Of a stretch of DNA of 64,000 nucleotides, positions 33,476 through 46,739 are shown piece by piece. How positions within the stretch are numbered: position 1 is the first letter of the stretch; every line of letters starts with the position of its first letter. The stretch spans positions 1,550,001 to 1,614,000 of the forward strand of contig JAPXFQ010002732.1 of the NCBI GenBank assembly GCA_028564705.1. Direction: 5' to 3'. Source of the stretch: Apricaphanius iberus (taxonomy: Eukaryota; Chordata; Actinopteri; Cyprinodontiformes; Aphaniidae). The position numbers and the translations under genes were made by a program. The notes below the pieces were generated by a model that was given only the letters and a program-made list of their open reading frames with translations, made no database searches and was not told the origin of the DNA.

Positions 33476-35572
33476 GAACAAAAAATGTAATCGTAATACT
33501 TTTGTTTTTGCTCCCATTTTTTATGAGATTAACTCAAAGATCTGAAACCTCCTCTATATGTACACAAAATAACAATTTCTCTAAAATATTGCTAATAAAT
33601 CTGTCTAAATCTGTAATACTGAGCATGCACTTCTCTTCTGCTGAGATAATCCGTCCCACCTCACAGGTGTGTCATATCAAGATGCCGATTAGACAGCATG
33701 ATTAGTCCGTGAGGCAGATACTGTCTATTTTCAAGACTAGGCTTAAAACTTTTCCTTTTTGATAAAGCTTATATTTAGAGGGGCTTAGGTTATCCTGAGC
33801 TATTTTGTAGTTATGCTGCTATAGGTTTAGACTGTTGGAGGACAGACTGACCACTTTTCTTATCTCTTCTACTTTTCTCTTCTACTACTCTCCAGATATA
33901 TTTTTTCTGCTGTTATTGCGTTTGTTAACCCAGTTATCTCTTAGTATTTTTCTCCCCATAGAAGCTCCACATGGTCTGGTACCCTGCTCAACTATAATGC
34001 CCCCTGTTGGATGGGGAACATCGGTCCAGATGATGCTCAAAGTCACCGAGCATCCTCCATGCTGTCTCTTCTCTGTCTTCTCAGACCCCCAAAAGGTCGT
34101 GGCAGATGACCGCTTGTACTGAGCCAGGTTCTGCCGGAGGTTTCTTCCTCTTAAAGGGGAGTTTTTCCTCTCCACTGTCGCTACATTCTTGCTCAGTATG
34201 AGGGTTTGCTGAGGAACTGCTGTGGTTGGAATCTGCATGATCCGGGCATGACTTAACGTGGATCCTGGGATTCCTTACATAGAAAACTTGTAACTGATTG
34301 GAATGTTTGTATAATTGTACTGAAATTACTTTTGTTGTAAAGTGCCTTGAGATGACATTTGTTGTGAATTGGCGCTATATGAATAAAAGTGAATTGAATT
34401 GAATGATTATTGCCCAGGTGTGCCTTAGACTGGCCATGATAAAAGGCCACGCTGAAATGTTCAGTTGTATCACACAGCACAATGGGAGCATGCAATTGGA
34501 CCACCACATCCAGCATGATCACCTCCAAGATCGTCTGAGACCAGCCACTCGGGACAGCTGCTGAAACAATCGGTCTGCATAACCAAAGAATTTCTGCATA
34601 AACTGTGTCAGGGAAGCTCACCTGCATGCTCATTGTCCTCGTCGGGGTCTCGATCTGACTTCAGTTCGTTGTGGTAACCAACTTGAGTGGGCAAACGCTC
34701 ACATGTGATGCCGTCTGGCCCGTTGTAGAGGTATTCTCTTCACGGATGAATCCCGGTTTAGGCTGTTCAGAGCAGATGGCAGACAGCTTGTGTGGCGTTG
34801 TGTGGGTGAGTGGTTTTCTGATCTCATTGTTGTGTATCAGGTGGCCCATTGTGGCGGTGGGGTTATGGTATGGGCAGGCATACGTTATGGATGAAGAACA
34901 CAGGTGCATTTTATTGACGGCATTGTAAATGCACAGACATACCGTGACGAGACCCTGAGGCCCATTGTTGTGCCATAAATCCAACAACATCAGCTCATGT
35001 TGCAACATGATAATTCACGACCCCATGTTGCAAGGATCTGTATACAATTCTTGGAAGCTGAAAACATCCCAGTCCTTGCATTGCCAGCATACTCACCGGA
35101 CACGTCAGCCATTGGGCATGTTTGGGATGCAATGGATCTGCATATACGACAGCGTGTTCCAGTTCCTCCCAATATCCAGCAACTTCCCACTGCCATTAAG
35201 GAGGAGTGGACCATCATTCCACAGGCCACAATCAGCAACCCGATCAACACTATGAGACGGAGATGTGTTGCAGACCAGACCCCCCCAATAAAACAAAACT
35301 GAACAGTTCAGAGTGGCCTTTTATCATGGCCAGTCTAAGGCAGACCTGTGCAATAATCATGCTGTCTAATCAGCATCTTGGTATAGCCCACCTGTGAGGT
35401 AGGATGGATTATCTCAGCAAAGGAGAAGTGCTCAGTATCACAGATTTAGACAGATTTGTGGGCAATATTTGAGAGAAATGGTTACTTTGTGTATGTAGAA
35501 AATGTTTCAGATCTTTGAGTTCATCTCATAAAAAATGGGAGCAAAAGCGTCGCGTTTACATTTTTGTTGAGT
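33476..35572 (+). mobile_element. Second Tc1-like transposon, interrupted by a LINE
   Basis: Ends TTGAACAAAAAATGTAATCG and ACATTTTTGTTGAGTATA with long inverted repeats (TTGCTCCCATTTTTTATGAG / CTCATAAAAAATGGGAGCAA). The transposase region reads LFTDESRFRLFRADGRQL, then HDNSRPHVARICIQFLEAEN and HVWDAMDLHIRQRVP in shifted frames, all Tc1-type. Inactive. Its near end is about 0.7 kb upstream of the probable ECE1 first exon. Confidence 0.75.
33705..34402 (+). mobile_element. L2-type LINE 3' end inside Tc1, 7-bp target duplication
   Basis: Flanked by ATGATTA (33698-33704, 34403-34409). Contains the familiar fish LINE tail: GGTTCTGCCGGAGGTTTCTT, GGGGAGTTTTTCCTCTCCAC, AAGTGCCTTGAGATGACATT, GGCGCTATATGAATAAAAGT and a GAATT tail. 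Confidence 0.8.
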
Positions 35573-36654
35573 ATACTTCCACTCAACATAAACTGAACAA
35601 TAAACCTAAACTGAGCTCTCAGCCCTGCATCCTCTCATAAACCCATTCCCTTGTGTATATAGCTTATTGATTTAAATGCTGAGCATACCTTTTCTCAATG
35701 AAATAATGCAGTAATAGATCACGTCTAAAATCAAAAACACTATAGGCTGATTAAAGCGTCAGTGTCTTTTTGTTGACTGTCAAAAAAATCCCATCATAAT
35801 CCATATTTACCCATCAAATTTTAAAATGATAATGACACTCAATTGTATTTATTTTTTATTGGTTTTAATTCATTTATTGATTTCAATTCATATTCAATCC
35901 AAACAAGCTGAACAGAGAACCCTTATCATGCCATTACACATCAAGTACATGTAGCTTTTCTAGAGGCCCCAATAAGTACCTATAAACATGAAGTTAAATG
36001 ATCACACTTAAAACACGAACAGTTCACCTGCAGATTGAATATTTATTTATTCATTAATTGAACATTTATTTATTAATTGAAGGATTAACACCATGAGATG
36101 AATCATCTCGTTTTTGAGGGGGCCCTTTTTAGTGGTCGTAAAAACACAGTTTCACAACTCTATGTTCTGGAAGTCGAATCCCTGCTCTACTGCCCAACTG
36201 GAGACTGACAGGAACCTTTCTGGCAAAGTTTCTAAATTGAAGAGATCAGAGATCAAAAAACAAGAGCAGGGAACATGATTGATTCTGACCACTCTCTCCC
36301 AAATTATCTTAATCGGGTTTTTTTTTGCATATTTGAAATGGATGACAACAAGGGTGCTGTCTTTCTCTCTTTCGTCTGTGAGCAGAACGGTCTTACTGTG
36401 TCTCCCCTCGACGTCGAGAGAGTCTTGTCCAGAACCAAGGTGAAGAAAGCCTGTTTTATCTGATTTGTTTGATCCTTTTTCTATAAAGCAACATAATGTC
36501 ACAATTTGATGCTTATTAATAATAATTAGAATTAGGATTTTTTTATGACGGAGTATTGGGGTCACACTTTGGAAGCAAAAAAAAAAAAAAATCCTGAATT
36601 TGTCAGACTGGTTCTTTCTGCTCTTTTTTATGATACTGATGACAATAGGATTCA

Positions 36655-36720
36655 ATTTGATTCAAATATACTTTATTAATCCCAGAGGGAAATTGAGTGT
36701 TGTTGTAGCTCATACTAAGT
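36655..36720 (-). mobile_element. LINE 3'-end fragment
   Basis: GATTCAAATATACTTTATTA + ATCCCAGAGGGAAATTG is the reverse complement of a widespread fish LINE tail. Very short. Confidence 0.45.
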
Positions 36721-36845
36721 AATTAATTTATTAGGGATGTGGATGTACCAAAATATTAAATACCCGTCTCCTTTTTTGTGAAACCTAAACTACAGTACAA
36801 TTCGACAAAATGCTCCATAGACCTCATTTTAACAGCGCTTATTAG

Positions 36846-37405
36846 CCCTTTTACACTTGCATCAGCTAGGTCTGGTACGGGTTGGTTCGGCCCCATTACA
36901 GAGCGTTTTATACTACCCCTTGCCGGGCCGGGCCGAGTCGACCCTTTTTTCGGACTACCTCCTGCGTGAGTCCGAAGCGGGCCGAAGCGACCCAACACGC
37001 CCACCTATGGACTGATAGGTCCTTTACAGTGATGTCAAAGTCACTCCTACCGGCTTAGCGGTTGCAACTGATTGGCCAGGTGTAATGATGTTGCAGAATC
37101 ACGACGGGTCGCTCCGTAATAAACAGCCGACCAGTAATGGCAGCTAATTTTGTGAGGAGCTTTCTCTTTAAAAAGAACCACATACCGACAAAAAGGGAAA
37201 ACCATACCATCACGTCCCCCATTGTTGTTGATCTCTGCCGTCGCTTTCTTTCTACTTGATGGCGGTTACAGATGACCTCATTGAAATTTTGCGCCACTTT
37301 CTCTACACCAAAGGCCTCGCTCTGACGTCAGCTATAGGAACACAACCCGACCCGTGTGGAGTCGAGCGGAGCTGACCCAGGCCTGCCGGGGTGATCCAAA
37401 GGTGA
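36846..37405. mobile_element. MITE family A, copy 2
   Basis: GGGTTGGTTCGGCCCC, TTTTTTCGGACTACCTCCTG, ACGCCCACCTATGGACTGAT and the far part GTCGAGCGGAGCTGACCCAG parallel the element at 2311-5175. Without nested insertions, so it is useful as a reference for that element. Confidence 0.5.
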
Positions 37406-37539
37406 ATGGGCTACTTGTCTTTATCATAAAGCTGGGATCACACTGTGCGCTTAAAGTCTTCCCTGGAACTTTTCTTTTGTTACGACCTCCTCTACTCCAC
37501 TTATAATTCGAAATTAGTAGCGCCTGTGTGATCCTGTCT

Positions 37540-37830
37540 GAGATTGCAACTACTACCATGGGCAAGACCAAAGAGCTGTCAAAAGAAACCATAGAGAGAA
37601 TTGTGGACCTCCACAAGGCTGGAAAGGACTACGATGCAAATGCCAAGCAGCATTGTAAAAATAGATAAACTTTTGGAGCAATTTTTAAAAAAATGATAGA
37701 GGCTAAAGATGACTGTCAGTCTCCCTCAGACTGGGGCTCCATGCACAATCTTACCAATAATAAGAAGGTGAGGAATCAGCCCTGAACTGGTGAATGACAT
37801 GAAAAGAGCTGGGACCGCAGTTTCCAAGGT
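37540..37830 (+). pseudogene. Tc1-like transposase N-terminal relic
   Basis: MGKTKELSKETIERIVDLHK + AGKDYDANAKQ from 37558, then a stop; downstream DCQSPSDWGSMHNLTNNKKV and NDMKRAGTAVSK are the next parts of a Tc1 DNA-binding region. No intact frame. Confidence 0.75.
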
Positions 37831-38689
37831 AATGCTAGTAGTTCCCACTCGTTTACATTTTTCTATGCTAAGCTAAAGTTAAAACTAAAGCAAACTGATT
37901 GCTGCAGGCTGAGCTCTCTGCTTCTAAATGGGACAATGTAAATGATAGTTTTTTCTTTATTCAATAATATATTATTTTAACCTCTTCCCCTTTTACATTT
38001 ACCCGTGTATTTTTAATCTGGACCCAAGAAAATACTTCACTTCCAAACAACATAAAATCTGGAGCGTTTCAGACACATTTTTCACCCAAATTGACAGTAA
38101 AAATAAATGTTTCAAATATCAGCATTTGTTAATCTGTTGTGTATATATTCTGCATACTGATCTGACAAAATTACAAACACGTAATAACAAGTGTGAAGAA
38201 ATGAGGATAATGAACTGCAGTCAGTCTACCACTCAGTTGGATGAAATGTAACATGACGGTACAGACTGCAGTCGCTTTTTTTAAAATATCGGATATGTCT
38301 CTGAAAAAATGCCACATATGAAAGTGACCTGGTCTAGGGTTTGAAAAAAAGCGAATAGTGATGTCAGACTGTAAATTAAATGATCGGATATGGGCAAAAC
38401 TGCTGGATTTGATGCATATTTGCTCGCAGTGTGAACACAGATAGGCACTCTAACACAACAGCAGGAGGGCCATGACAGTTACTGCACTGTGTCAGGATGT
38501 GGTTCCCGGACTGGGCTGATTTGGAAATAACCAGAGTATATGTTCTTCTAATTGGAAAGGTGCAGGAGCAACCAGTGGCAGAAACGTAAATCAGCGCCAA
38601 TGAACCAATGTATTGGCAGTCCCTTAGGTTATAGGCACAAGTTCAAGTGGGTGGGCCCAGGCCCAGCAGGCTCAGCCTGAACGTAATGG

Positions 38690-39060
38690 CTGTTGCAGTG
38701 TAATCTGCTGGTGTTGGTCCACTGTCTTCTCTGGTCCACAGTCAACGATCGCAGCTACCTTCCAGGAAATTTTGGAGCAGTTAATGATCCCCTCTGCTAA
38801 CAAGTTTTGTGGAGGTGCTGCTGATTTCATTTTCCAGTAGGACTTGGTACCTGTCCACACTGCTAAAGTACCAAAACCTGGCTTAATGTCCATGGTCTGA
38901 TTGTGTTTGATTGGCCGGCAAACTCACCTGATCTTAAACTCATGGAGAATCTATGGCTTTTTGTGAGAAGGATGATCAGAGACACCCATCCCAGCACTAC
39001 GAATGACCTGATCCTTTTCTACTAAGGGGACAGGACGACCGATCTTAAGGATAGGATGAA
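38690..39060 (+). pseudogene. Second Tc1-like transposase C-terminal relic
   Basis: ADFIFQ followed by DLVPVHTAKVPKPGL, then a region equivalent to SPDL.P.ENLWLF with stops. A different Tc1 subfamily from the flanking relics; a more decayed copy lies near 25700-25920. Confidence 0.6.
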
Positions 39061-39109
39061 TGGGGCCATGTATGATAAGATGTACCACCTTCCATCAGTG
39101 AGAGCATTG

Positions 39110-39480
39110 AAGGTAAAACGTGGCAGGATCTTCCAGCATGACAATGATCCCAAACACACTGCCAGGACATCGACTACTTGGGTACGTGAAAATGCATTTC
39201 AAGGTAGAGTGGGCTAGCCAGTCTTCAGACCTCAATCCAATAGAGAATCTGTGGCAGGAGTTGAAGGTCCATATTGCCCAGTGGCTGCCAGAAAACATCA
39301 CAGCTCTGGAGAAGACCTGTTCGGCAAAATGGGCCAAAACACGAGCTACAGTGTTCAAACCTGATGAAGACCTAGAGGACATGTTTGATCTCTGTCATTG
39401 CCAACTCAGGCTACAATACAAAGGAATGAGATGAACTTCTGTTATTGACAAAATGCTTATTTTCTGCACCATTATACAAT
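39110..39480 (+). pseudogene. Third Tc1-like transposase C-terminal relic
   Basis: [20 protein letters not shown] in one frame, then [20 protein letters not shown] and [16 protein letters not shown] in the next: the second D and the E of the DDE motif. One frameshift between the blocks. Confidence 0.75.
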
Positions 39481-39589
39481 AAAATTATTTAAAACTCACA
39501 CTATGTAACTTCCTGTATTTTTTTTAAGTCCGAGCAGCGAAAGCGCTGCAAAGACCTATTGTTTTTCATCTGTCATTATTTTTTTTCAG

Positions 39590-40840
39590 ATTGTTATTCT
39601 TCCTGCAAATGCCTGCTTTTTGGAGGCCTACACATATTCAAAAACTCACCATATTTGGCAGGGACATCAGGTGTGCAGGAAATGTACATATTCCAATGGA
39701 ATTGCAAAGGGGCGTGGCCAAATAGCTCAACAGCGCCCCCCAACCATATATACTCCACATGGTTTAACATAGACATTTCAAACTTGGTACACTGTTAGAA
39801 CTCTTCCAGATTAACAAAAAACTCTCTTAACATCATAGTCCCAGACGCACAGTAAGGTGACCATTTTGAGTCAAATGGCTAGTTTTAGCTGAAAACAAGT
39901 TATGGTAGGTTCTTATTCAATGCTGACACTTTTGGAAAGATGGTGTGGCTGTGATGGCATGGTGAAGCTTGGCGTCACGCCAAGGAAGTACGTTTGGCAC
40001 TAGTTTCTACAGGCATTGTCTGATCTGCACCAGATTTGAAGAACGTGGATATTGGTCCAAGCCCTAACAGAAATACATGCAGATATTTGGTGGGTGGGGC
40101 CTAGTTCCTGCACAGCGCCACCTAGGAGCATCAAAATAAGTATCAGTAAATTTCTATCATATAAACCTGTGATATTCATTACATATATTGAGTTTGTGAT
40201 GACCTTGGACAAAAGCTATTTTGAACCTTGGTCCAACTCTCACAGAAAGTCAGCCCTTTTGGACAAAAGCTTCCATTTTGTGCTATTTATACACAAGAAC
40301 AAACTCCTCTTTCAGTTCATGACTTACACACATAGAAATGACTGAGCATCGTCTCTAGCATGCAGGATCAAACGTTTTTAGGAGGATTTTGCTCTGTCAT
40401 AGTATGTGGGCGTGGCCAAGTCTACAGTTTTACCTTTTCGCAATGCACTTAGAAGATGTATTATCTTCCACATTAAAGGTCACAGCTCTACCATACATCA
40501 GGGCTATCATCACATACCACCACTTAACAATGCATTGAGGTCATTAACTCATGTAATCGAAGCCCCGCCCCCTGACACCAAGAAGTGCAATGTTTCAGTA
40601 AAAAAGGTCAGTATTTGGCTCCTACTACTTTATCAACATCTGGCTGTGGACAGTGACTGAAGAGAGGCTGCGTTCATTTTGTTTGTCCAGAGCTGACAGG
40701 TTTAGAAAGAGGATGTTGCTGTAGCAGCATTGCGAATCCTCATACCACGCCATGGAAATACGTTTGGCTCTAATTTCCACACACATCATCTGATCCGCTC
40801 CAAATTCAGCAACAAGGATATTTATCTGGCCCTAAACACA
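39590..40840 (+). repeat. Degenerate dispersed repeat array
   Basis: Contains GGGGCGTGGCCAAATAGCTC, AACAGCGCCCCCCAACC, and a block CATGGAAATACGTTTGGCTC (40748) resembling CAAGGAAGTACGTTTGGCAC (39983), each followed by CATYGTCTGATCYGC-like sequence. A common fish repeat; class not identified. No coding content. Confidence 0.55.
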
Positions 40841-40962
40841 TCCATCCATCCATTTTCTGAACCGCTTAATCCTTGACGGGTCGTGGGGGGGCTGGTGCCT
40901 ATCTCCAGCTGTCAATGGGTGAGAGGCGGGGTACACCCTGGACAGGTCGCCAGTCCATCACA
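40841..40962 (-). mobile_element. Short retroposed fragment with 13-bp target duplication
   Basis: Flanked by GGCCCTAAACACA (40828-40840 and 40963-40975). On the minus strand it reads GGCGACCTGTCCAGGGTGTA to a TGGA tail, a widespread fish LINE-derived 3' end. Confidence 0.75.
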
Positions 40963-40975
40963 GGCCCTAAACACA

Positions 40976-43900
40976 CATGTACAGAAATATTTGTTGGTAT
41001 TCAGAACATATCTTGTTTCTATAGACTTCTCAAAACAATGTTGAAGCCTTTCTTTTTTCCTCATGAGGTCGGCCATTTTGGTTGAAAGCTGCAATTCTAA
41101 CCTTTCTAACCTATGATGAAAATTAAAGATCTCATTTATCTTTTTAAACGAGACAATGTGCATGATCAGTGGCAGCCGAATAGTTATTGTGACCCCACTG
41201 TATGTGGCAATTTCATGCAGAAACCTGTGTGCCTGGTCTCAGCAGCGGGGTTAAGCTGTTTGATGGACTATACAGAGATGTGACCTGAAAAAATGTGAAC
41301 TGATAAGCTGTTGTTTTTTGCCTCATTTCTTAAAATCATTAATAAATGTCACTGAAAAATACAACAGATAAAGATGTCAACTGTGGATGTTTGGCTGTGT
41401 CTTTTAAACTTTGGGGTAAAGCTAAACCTAACAAAGCATGATTAAATATGTTTTTATCTCTGATCATGCAAAACATTTTAGATCATCAGCTTGTCATAGA
41501 AGCTTATTGTTCTCATAGTTCGAGAGGGAAATAAAAGAAAACTATCTATGTTATGAACAGTTTGACTCAAAATATGTTTGTGACAGAAAGTGAGCACAGA
41601 CGAGGATAAATATCCAATGTCAGCTTGATGCAACAAAATCTTGGTAGAGTCAGATTGCCAAATATTATTTAGAACAAAGTTAGACAAAATTGCACGTTGC
41701 TGTTAAAAATAGAATAATCCATTGATTTAGTCTCTTAAGTGAGTAGCAATATTTGCACTTCAGATTCCAACGAACGTTCAGGCCAATTTTTGAGAGCATA
41801 TATTCTTATAATTTTTCTGTCTTACCATCTTCTACTTTTTGCCGCACAAGCACAAACAATAGTCATTCATTAAGCTGCCCAAATAAAAACCACGCACATG
41901 ACATTTAGCAGTCACAGTGTCCTAGGCATTTCTTGTATAAGCTGTAATTGTTTCTGTTAAATTAGACTTTGAGATCTGCGACAACATATTTAGTTTGTAC
42001 TTTTAAATATAAAAGTATTAGGAGTTTTTCATTTATCATTTTTTTTTCAAGAAAATAAAATCTATTCTAATCTAAAGTTTTCTTTTTCACAAAAAATGTT
42101 GCAACATTGTATATAATTGGTGCGATAAAAATAAATATTTTACCAGACTGGATGAATGATTGTGATTAATAATCGTGATTACAATATTGATCAAAATAAT
42201 TGTGATGATTATTTTTTGTCATAATCGTGCAGCCCTACACCACACCCACACAAACTCTCAGCAAACCATGCCAAAATCAGAGTGCAAGACACAGCTTTAC
42301 CATGTTACACATACCAAAAGCATCTAATGGCCCCAAGGTTTAAAGGACACAGTCAAACATTTTCATTGAACATCTTCATCAGATGGATTTTTTTAGTGAC
42401 ATTTATTAATAGTTTAAATTAAAGCGGTGCAAAAACAGCTTATTGGGCAGTTCACTTTTTTTTTAAATCTCTGTACTATCCAGTAAACAGCTTAACTGAC
42501 ACCTCTGCTGAGACACATACTTATAAACCCATGAAAAATAAAAATACTTCCAAAACACTCCACATTAATAAATTTTACTTGTTTGGTTTTTTTGATGATT
42601 AAGAACAGAAATGCATCCACCAGCCGACCACCACTTGGAACTCAGACCTTTAACACTGTGGGTCAAAATAAAGAGTAAAACTTGTTAGTTTCTACATAAA
42701 CGAAACACAATAGTAATGCTTTCCACGATCTGTCGACAGTGCTGGGAGTAATGCATTACAAAAGTAATGAGACACAGGAAAATGTTTTTTTTCAGTACCA
42801 TAATGGAATGCATCACTTATAGAATGTACAACAACATATCACTCCTTACAATTTCATTAAATCCAGTTACAAGCGCTTTAAAAATTTTATTTTCCACCTA
42901 ACTAATGCAGCGTACCAAATCAAGTTGGATACCATAGTGCAGTACTTCCTGTTGCTCAAAAGCAAAACATCAGAGAATCAGGGTGGCTGAGGAGAAGACT
43001 GACTGTACATGTACTCTCTGGCATTATTCGCACTATGATAAGTGCTTTCAGTCTCTTCTTCTGATGCTATTTAACAAAGATTACCACAGAAAGCATGTTA
43101 AGGCACTTAAGGCTTAAAGTTTAACAAAATTGTGTTAATAATACTGTGTGGTGTCACACTTAAAATGTAAATTATTAAGTTACGGTATTCAAAAATCGTG
43201 TTACATATTCAGGATATTTTGCATAGTGTAACTTAAAGTAGTGTAACTCAGCTGCATTTTTGACACAGTAATATGTAATGCAAACATGTAGCATTTTTGA
43301 GGCTGTAACAACAAGTATATTATATATTAAAATTATTTTGTAAATTGCCCGACACTGTCTGTTGATGACGTATAAACGCCGGAAATATTTTTAGTTTGTA
43401 AAGCGATTAAGGCCAGGAAAATCTGGAGCAAAATCTCTTTATATTGCTGGTTTAACGAGCACACAAGAACGTTAATTGCACAATGAAAAGTAGAGTGAAT
43501 GTTTGTCCAAACAGATGTGGTGGTGAATTATCTTGGGATGGATATTAACAGGTTAAAAACCTATGCAAAGAACTGTGCCTTTTGCAGAGAGACAAGATCC
43601 ACACGTGGTGATTTAAGGGTAATGTAACAAATTATGACAGGAAAAAGTCCTACAGCGACATCTTGAGGAGGACATAGTAAATTGAGCATAAAAAAGTTAA
43701 CCATCTAAATATCAGTGCTTATCTAGTATGGTAGATTTAGTACTCTGTTTTTTTCAACTCTAGACATACAGCTATATACCATTCATTCATTGTTTGATCA
43801 GTTGGTCTCTGTGTTTCTTCATCGAGTTCAATGTTATTTATTTCGACCCATAATTAGAGGTATGAAGCATTTTTCATTTATTGCTGTAGGAGTAAGGTTA

Positions 43901-44159
43901 TTGATGTATATTTTATGTAGAGTTTTGGTTTTACTGCATCAGAGAGCCATACCAAATCATTCCTTCTTAATGACACTGGGTTGTCTTAATGATATCCAAG
44001 TTTTTAACATCACCATTGATCTAATTTATTATAATTTTTTATTGCAAATTATTTTGTTCTTTATCTTCTTTTACATCCCTCTACTCTTAAGGAAGCATTT
44101 CCATTATGCTTGTAAAATGCCTTACCAAAACTACTATTTTTTATTTTTATTTTCTTACT
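40976..44159. other. Intergenic, nothing recognised
   Basis: Between the two divergent genes. AT-rich, with homopolymer tracts and a possible LINE-like ATTCTAATCTAA tail near 42060. The open frame at 43790-44224 was judged spurious. Confidence 0.4.
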
Positions 44160-44870
44160 ATACAACTATGGATTTGTGTTTCATTGGGAATTTATTTGAC
44201 AGACCAACACAAAATAGGACATAAATGGGTGATTGAAGAAAAAATATCCATTAATTATATTTTTTTACTTATATAAATTTGGAAAATGTGACATGAATAT
44301 ATGTCCTGCTCCTTTTAAAATGTTCCAATTTTAAGAGGGGGAGTAATTTTGGACAGAAGGGTGAAATACAGGCCTAATAAAGAACAGGTTAAAAATTATG
44401 CTGATAGCAAAAAGTTTCTCTAATTAGGAAGAAAATAAACTTGAAAAAATACTACAGTACAGTAAGGAATAAATTGGAAGTTTAAACTGGAAAATATATA
44501 GCCATGTTAGAATAAAACACAGTAGTTCTCTGAGAATCTTTAGAGAACATTAGTGACCAAGTAGATGATACGGAAAAAAGAAAAGAAAAGAAAAAAACAG
44601 CAGCCAAGGAACACAACTGGCAGGTCAGAGATATAAGTTTAAAGTGGAGTTAGCTGATAAATCAATACTGTCAAACCTCTTACAAGGTTCTTTTCAGAAA
44701 ATGAAAGGAGTATCGAACAGCTGTAAACCTATCAGGAAATGGCTGACAGGGTGGGCAAGGAGAATATTAACCTGAGAAAACAGACAAGACATGCATGATA
44801 ACTCCAGAGGAGCTGCTCCACTACTCAGGTGGAAAGTTCTGCTAAAAGTGCACAACACAGATCTGCATGG
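44160..44870 (+). mobile_element. Tc1-like transposon relic
   Basis: GGGAATTTATTTGACAGACC + AACACAAAATAG resembles a Tc1 inverted end, and 44680-44860 (GTAAACCTATCAGGAAATGG, GGGCAAGGAGAATATTAACC, AACTCCAGAGGAGCTGCTCC) matches the transposase N-terminal region. Fully decayed. Confidence 0.5.
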
Positions 44871-45567
44871 ATATTCCAGCCAACACTGGGAAGACTATTT
44901 ACCGAAGAAGTGAACGCTGTAAGCATGACCATTCCATATGTGGCTGAAGCATCTAAGAAACTGTGAAGGAATTTTTCCAGCCACGACATTCTGGTGCATT
45001 TTACACTTAACAACCCTCTCACACACACATATGGATTCTTCTGAAGGATATAACACACAAACACATGGTTAGTGATGTGGTATATGCAATCTGGAGCAGC
45101 AAGGAATGCTCTGACCTTTACCTTTGAGAAATTAAACAACTGCTACACAAACTGATGGCTCAATACAGAAGAGAAAACTAATTGGACCAAGATTATATGA
45201 TTCATAGAGCTCTAAGACAAAGGGGACTCGTTCAAAAAAAGAGTTTGAGGTTTAAGACAGAAGTTAAAGAAGCCATGTTAATGTGGCAAGGTGCACAATA
45301 CACAACAGGAGGGGATCTTGATTTACTACGTCTCAAGTCCAAGTCAACTTGTCTCTCCAGGTGGTTTTTAGAGCTATTCACATATGTTGTGCGTTCAGAG
45401 ATGCTCTTCTGGCCATTCTCCTCTGACCTCTGGCATTGACAAGGCATTTAGTATTGTCCACAGAACCGCAGCTCACTGGATATTTTCCCTTTTTCTGACC
45501 ATTCTCTGTAAACCCTAGAGATGGTTGTGCATGAAAAATACTCAGACCAGCCCGTCTGGCACCAATT

Positions 45568-45835
45568 AAATTCAATTCAGTTTATTTATATAGTGCCGTT
45601 TCACAACAGATGTCATCTCAAGGTACTTTACAAGAAGAGTTATTACAATACAATGTTTAATTTAGGAATTAGAGAACAACAGATTGCGTCTTGACTTCTC
45701 AGCAATCCCTCATACTGAGCAAGCATGAAGCGACAGTGGAGAGGAAAAACTCCCTTTAAACCTCCAGCAGAACCAGGCTCAGCATAAGCGTTCATCTGCC
45801 GAGACCGTCTGGGGGACCGTCACCAACAACCATGC
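45568..45835 (-). mobile_element. L2-type LINE 3' end
   Basis: Reverse complement of the tail seen at 33705-34402: AATTCAATTCAGTTTATTTA, CATCTCAAGGTACTTTACAA, GTGGAGAGGAAAAACTCCCT. 5'-truncated. Confidence 0.7.
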
Positions 45836-46640
45836 CACGTTCAAAGTCACTTAAATCACCTTTCTCCCCCATTCTGATGCTCGGTTTGAACTGCAGCAGA
45901 TTGTCTTGACCAGGTCTACGCCCCTAAATGCATTGAGTTGCTGCCATGTGATTGGCTGATTAGAAATGTACGTTAACGAGTAGTTGGACAGGTGTGCCTT
46001 ATAAAGTGACCAGTGAGTGTAAATACATTAGCTACTGTAAGTATTAGTTTAATAACTTTTTATGTTTTAATAAAAAAAATTATTAAATGTTTCTCATGCT
46101 TACATTTGTTTTTTTTTTGGTTTATATTATATTTATTTGTATTTATTTTGTCTTTTAAATCGCAGACTATGTACATACAGTACCATTTTTGTCCCTAATA
46201 ACAGCATTTTTAAATATGTGTAAACGGTTACTTAAGTAGCATTTTAACTTCATATTTGTCTACGTGCAATTGAGTTTTTTTCTCGGACAGCTAATATTAC
46301 TTTCACTTTAGTACAAATATGTTAAAGTAGTTTTACTCTGACTTGTGTACAATTTCTGACTACTCTTTGCACCTGTGCTAAGATTAGGTAGTTAAATCAC
46401 CCGATTTAGTAATATGTAGTTTTAGTGTAACCCCCCCATCCCCAAACCCTACATTTGCAATATATATAACAAAAAAGAAAAGAAAATGAAATGTGTCATT
46501 GAAATGCCTCACTAACAGAAATCGCACACACCACATACCACGACAGTCTTGGAGGCAGTGCAATGATCCACAAGCAGGTGGGGCTCATAGTCCCTGTTCC
46601 CTCAGCAGTAGTAAATCATTATTTCTAAAGAGCCTTTTCT
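45836..46640. other. Upstream of ALPL promoter, nothing recognised
   Basis: AT-rich sequence leading to the CT-repeat and TATA box of the probable ALPL promoter. No gene seen. Confidence 0.4.
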
Positions 46641-46708
46641 CTCTCTCTCTCTCTCTTTTCCCTCGTGGGTTACAGACCGCTATTCTGAGATCCGGACAAG
46701 TGCGGCCT

Positions 46709-46716
46709 TATAAAAA
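46709..46716 (+). promoter_or_regulatory. alpl: TATA box, probable ALPL promoter
   Basis: TATAAAAA flanked by GC-rich sequence, 4.5 kb upstream of the ALPL start codon. A start site about 25-30 bp downstream would begin a non-coding exon ending in a consensus donor near 46904. Human ALPL exon 1 is also untranslated and TATA-driven. A CT-repeat tract lies just upstream (about 46636-46655). Confidence 0.55.
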
Positions 46717-46739
46717 GGAGCGTGAACGCAGCATAAGGA

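Noticed and set aside
34253..34633. 126-codon minus-strand frame
   Set aside because: Antisense to Tc1 and LINE sequence; no motif.
36152..36655. 167-codon minus-strand frame
   Set aside because: Low-complexity, crosses poly(A) tracts and a LINE tail; no promoter, splice or domain support.
43790..44224. 144-codon plus-strand frame
   Set aside because: Very Phe/Leu/Tyr-rich from AT-rich DNA, no recognised domain, and its end runs into a Tc1 relic.
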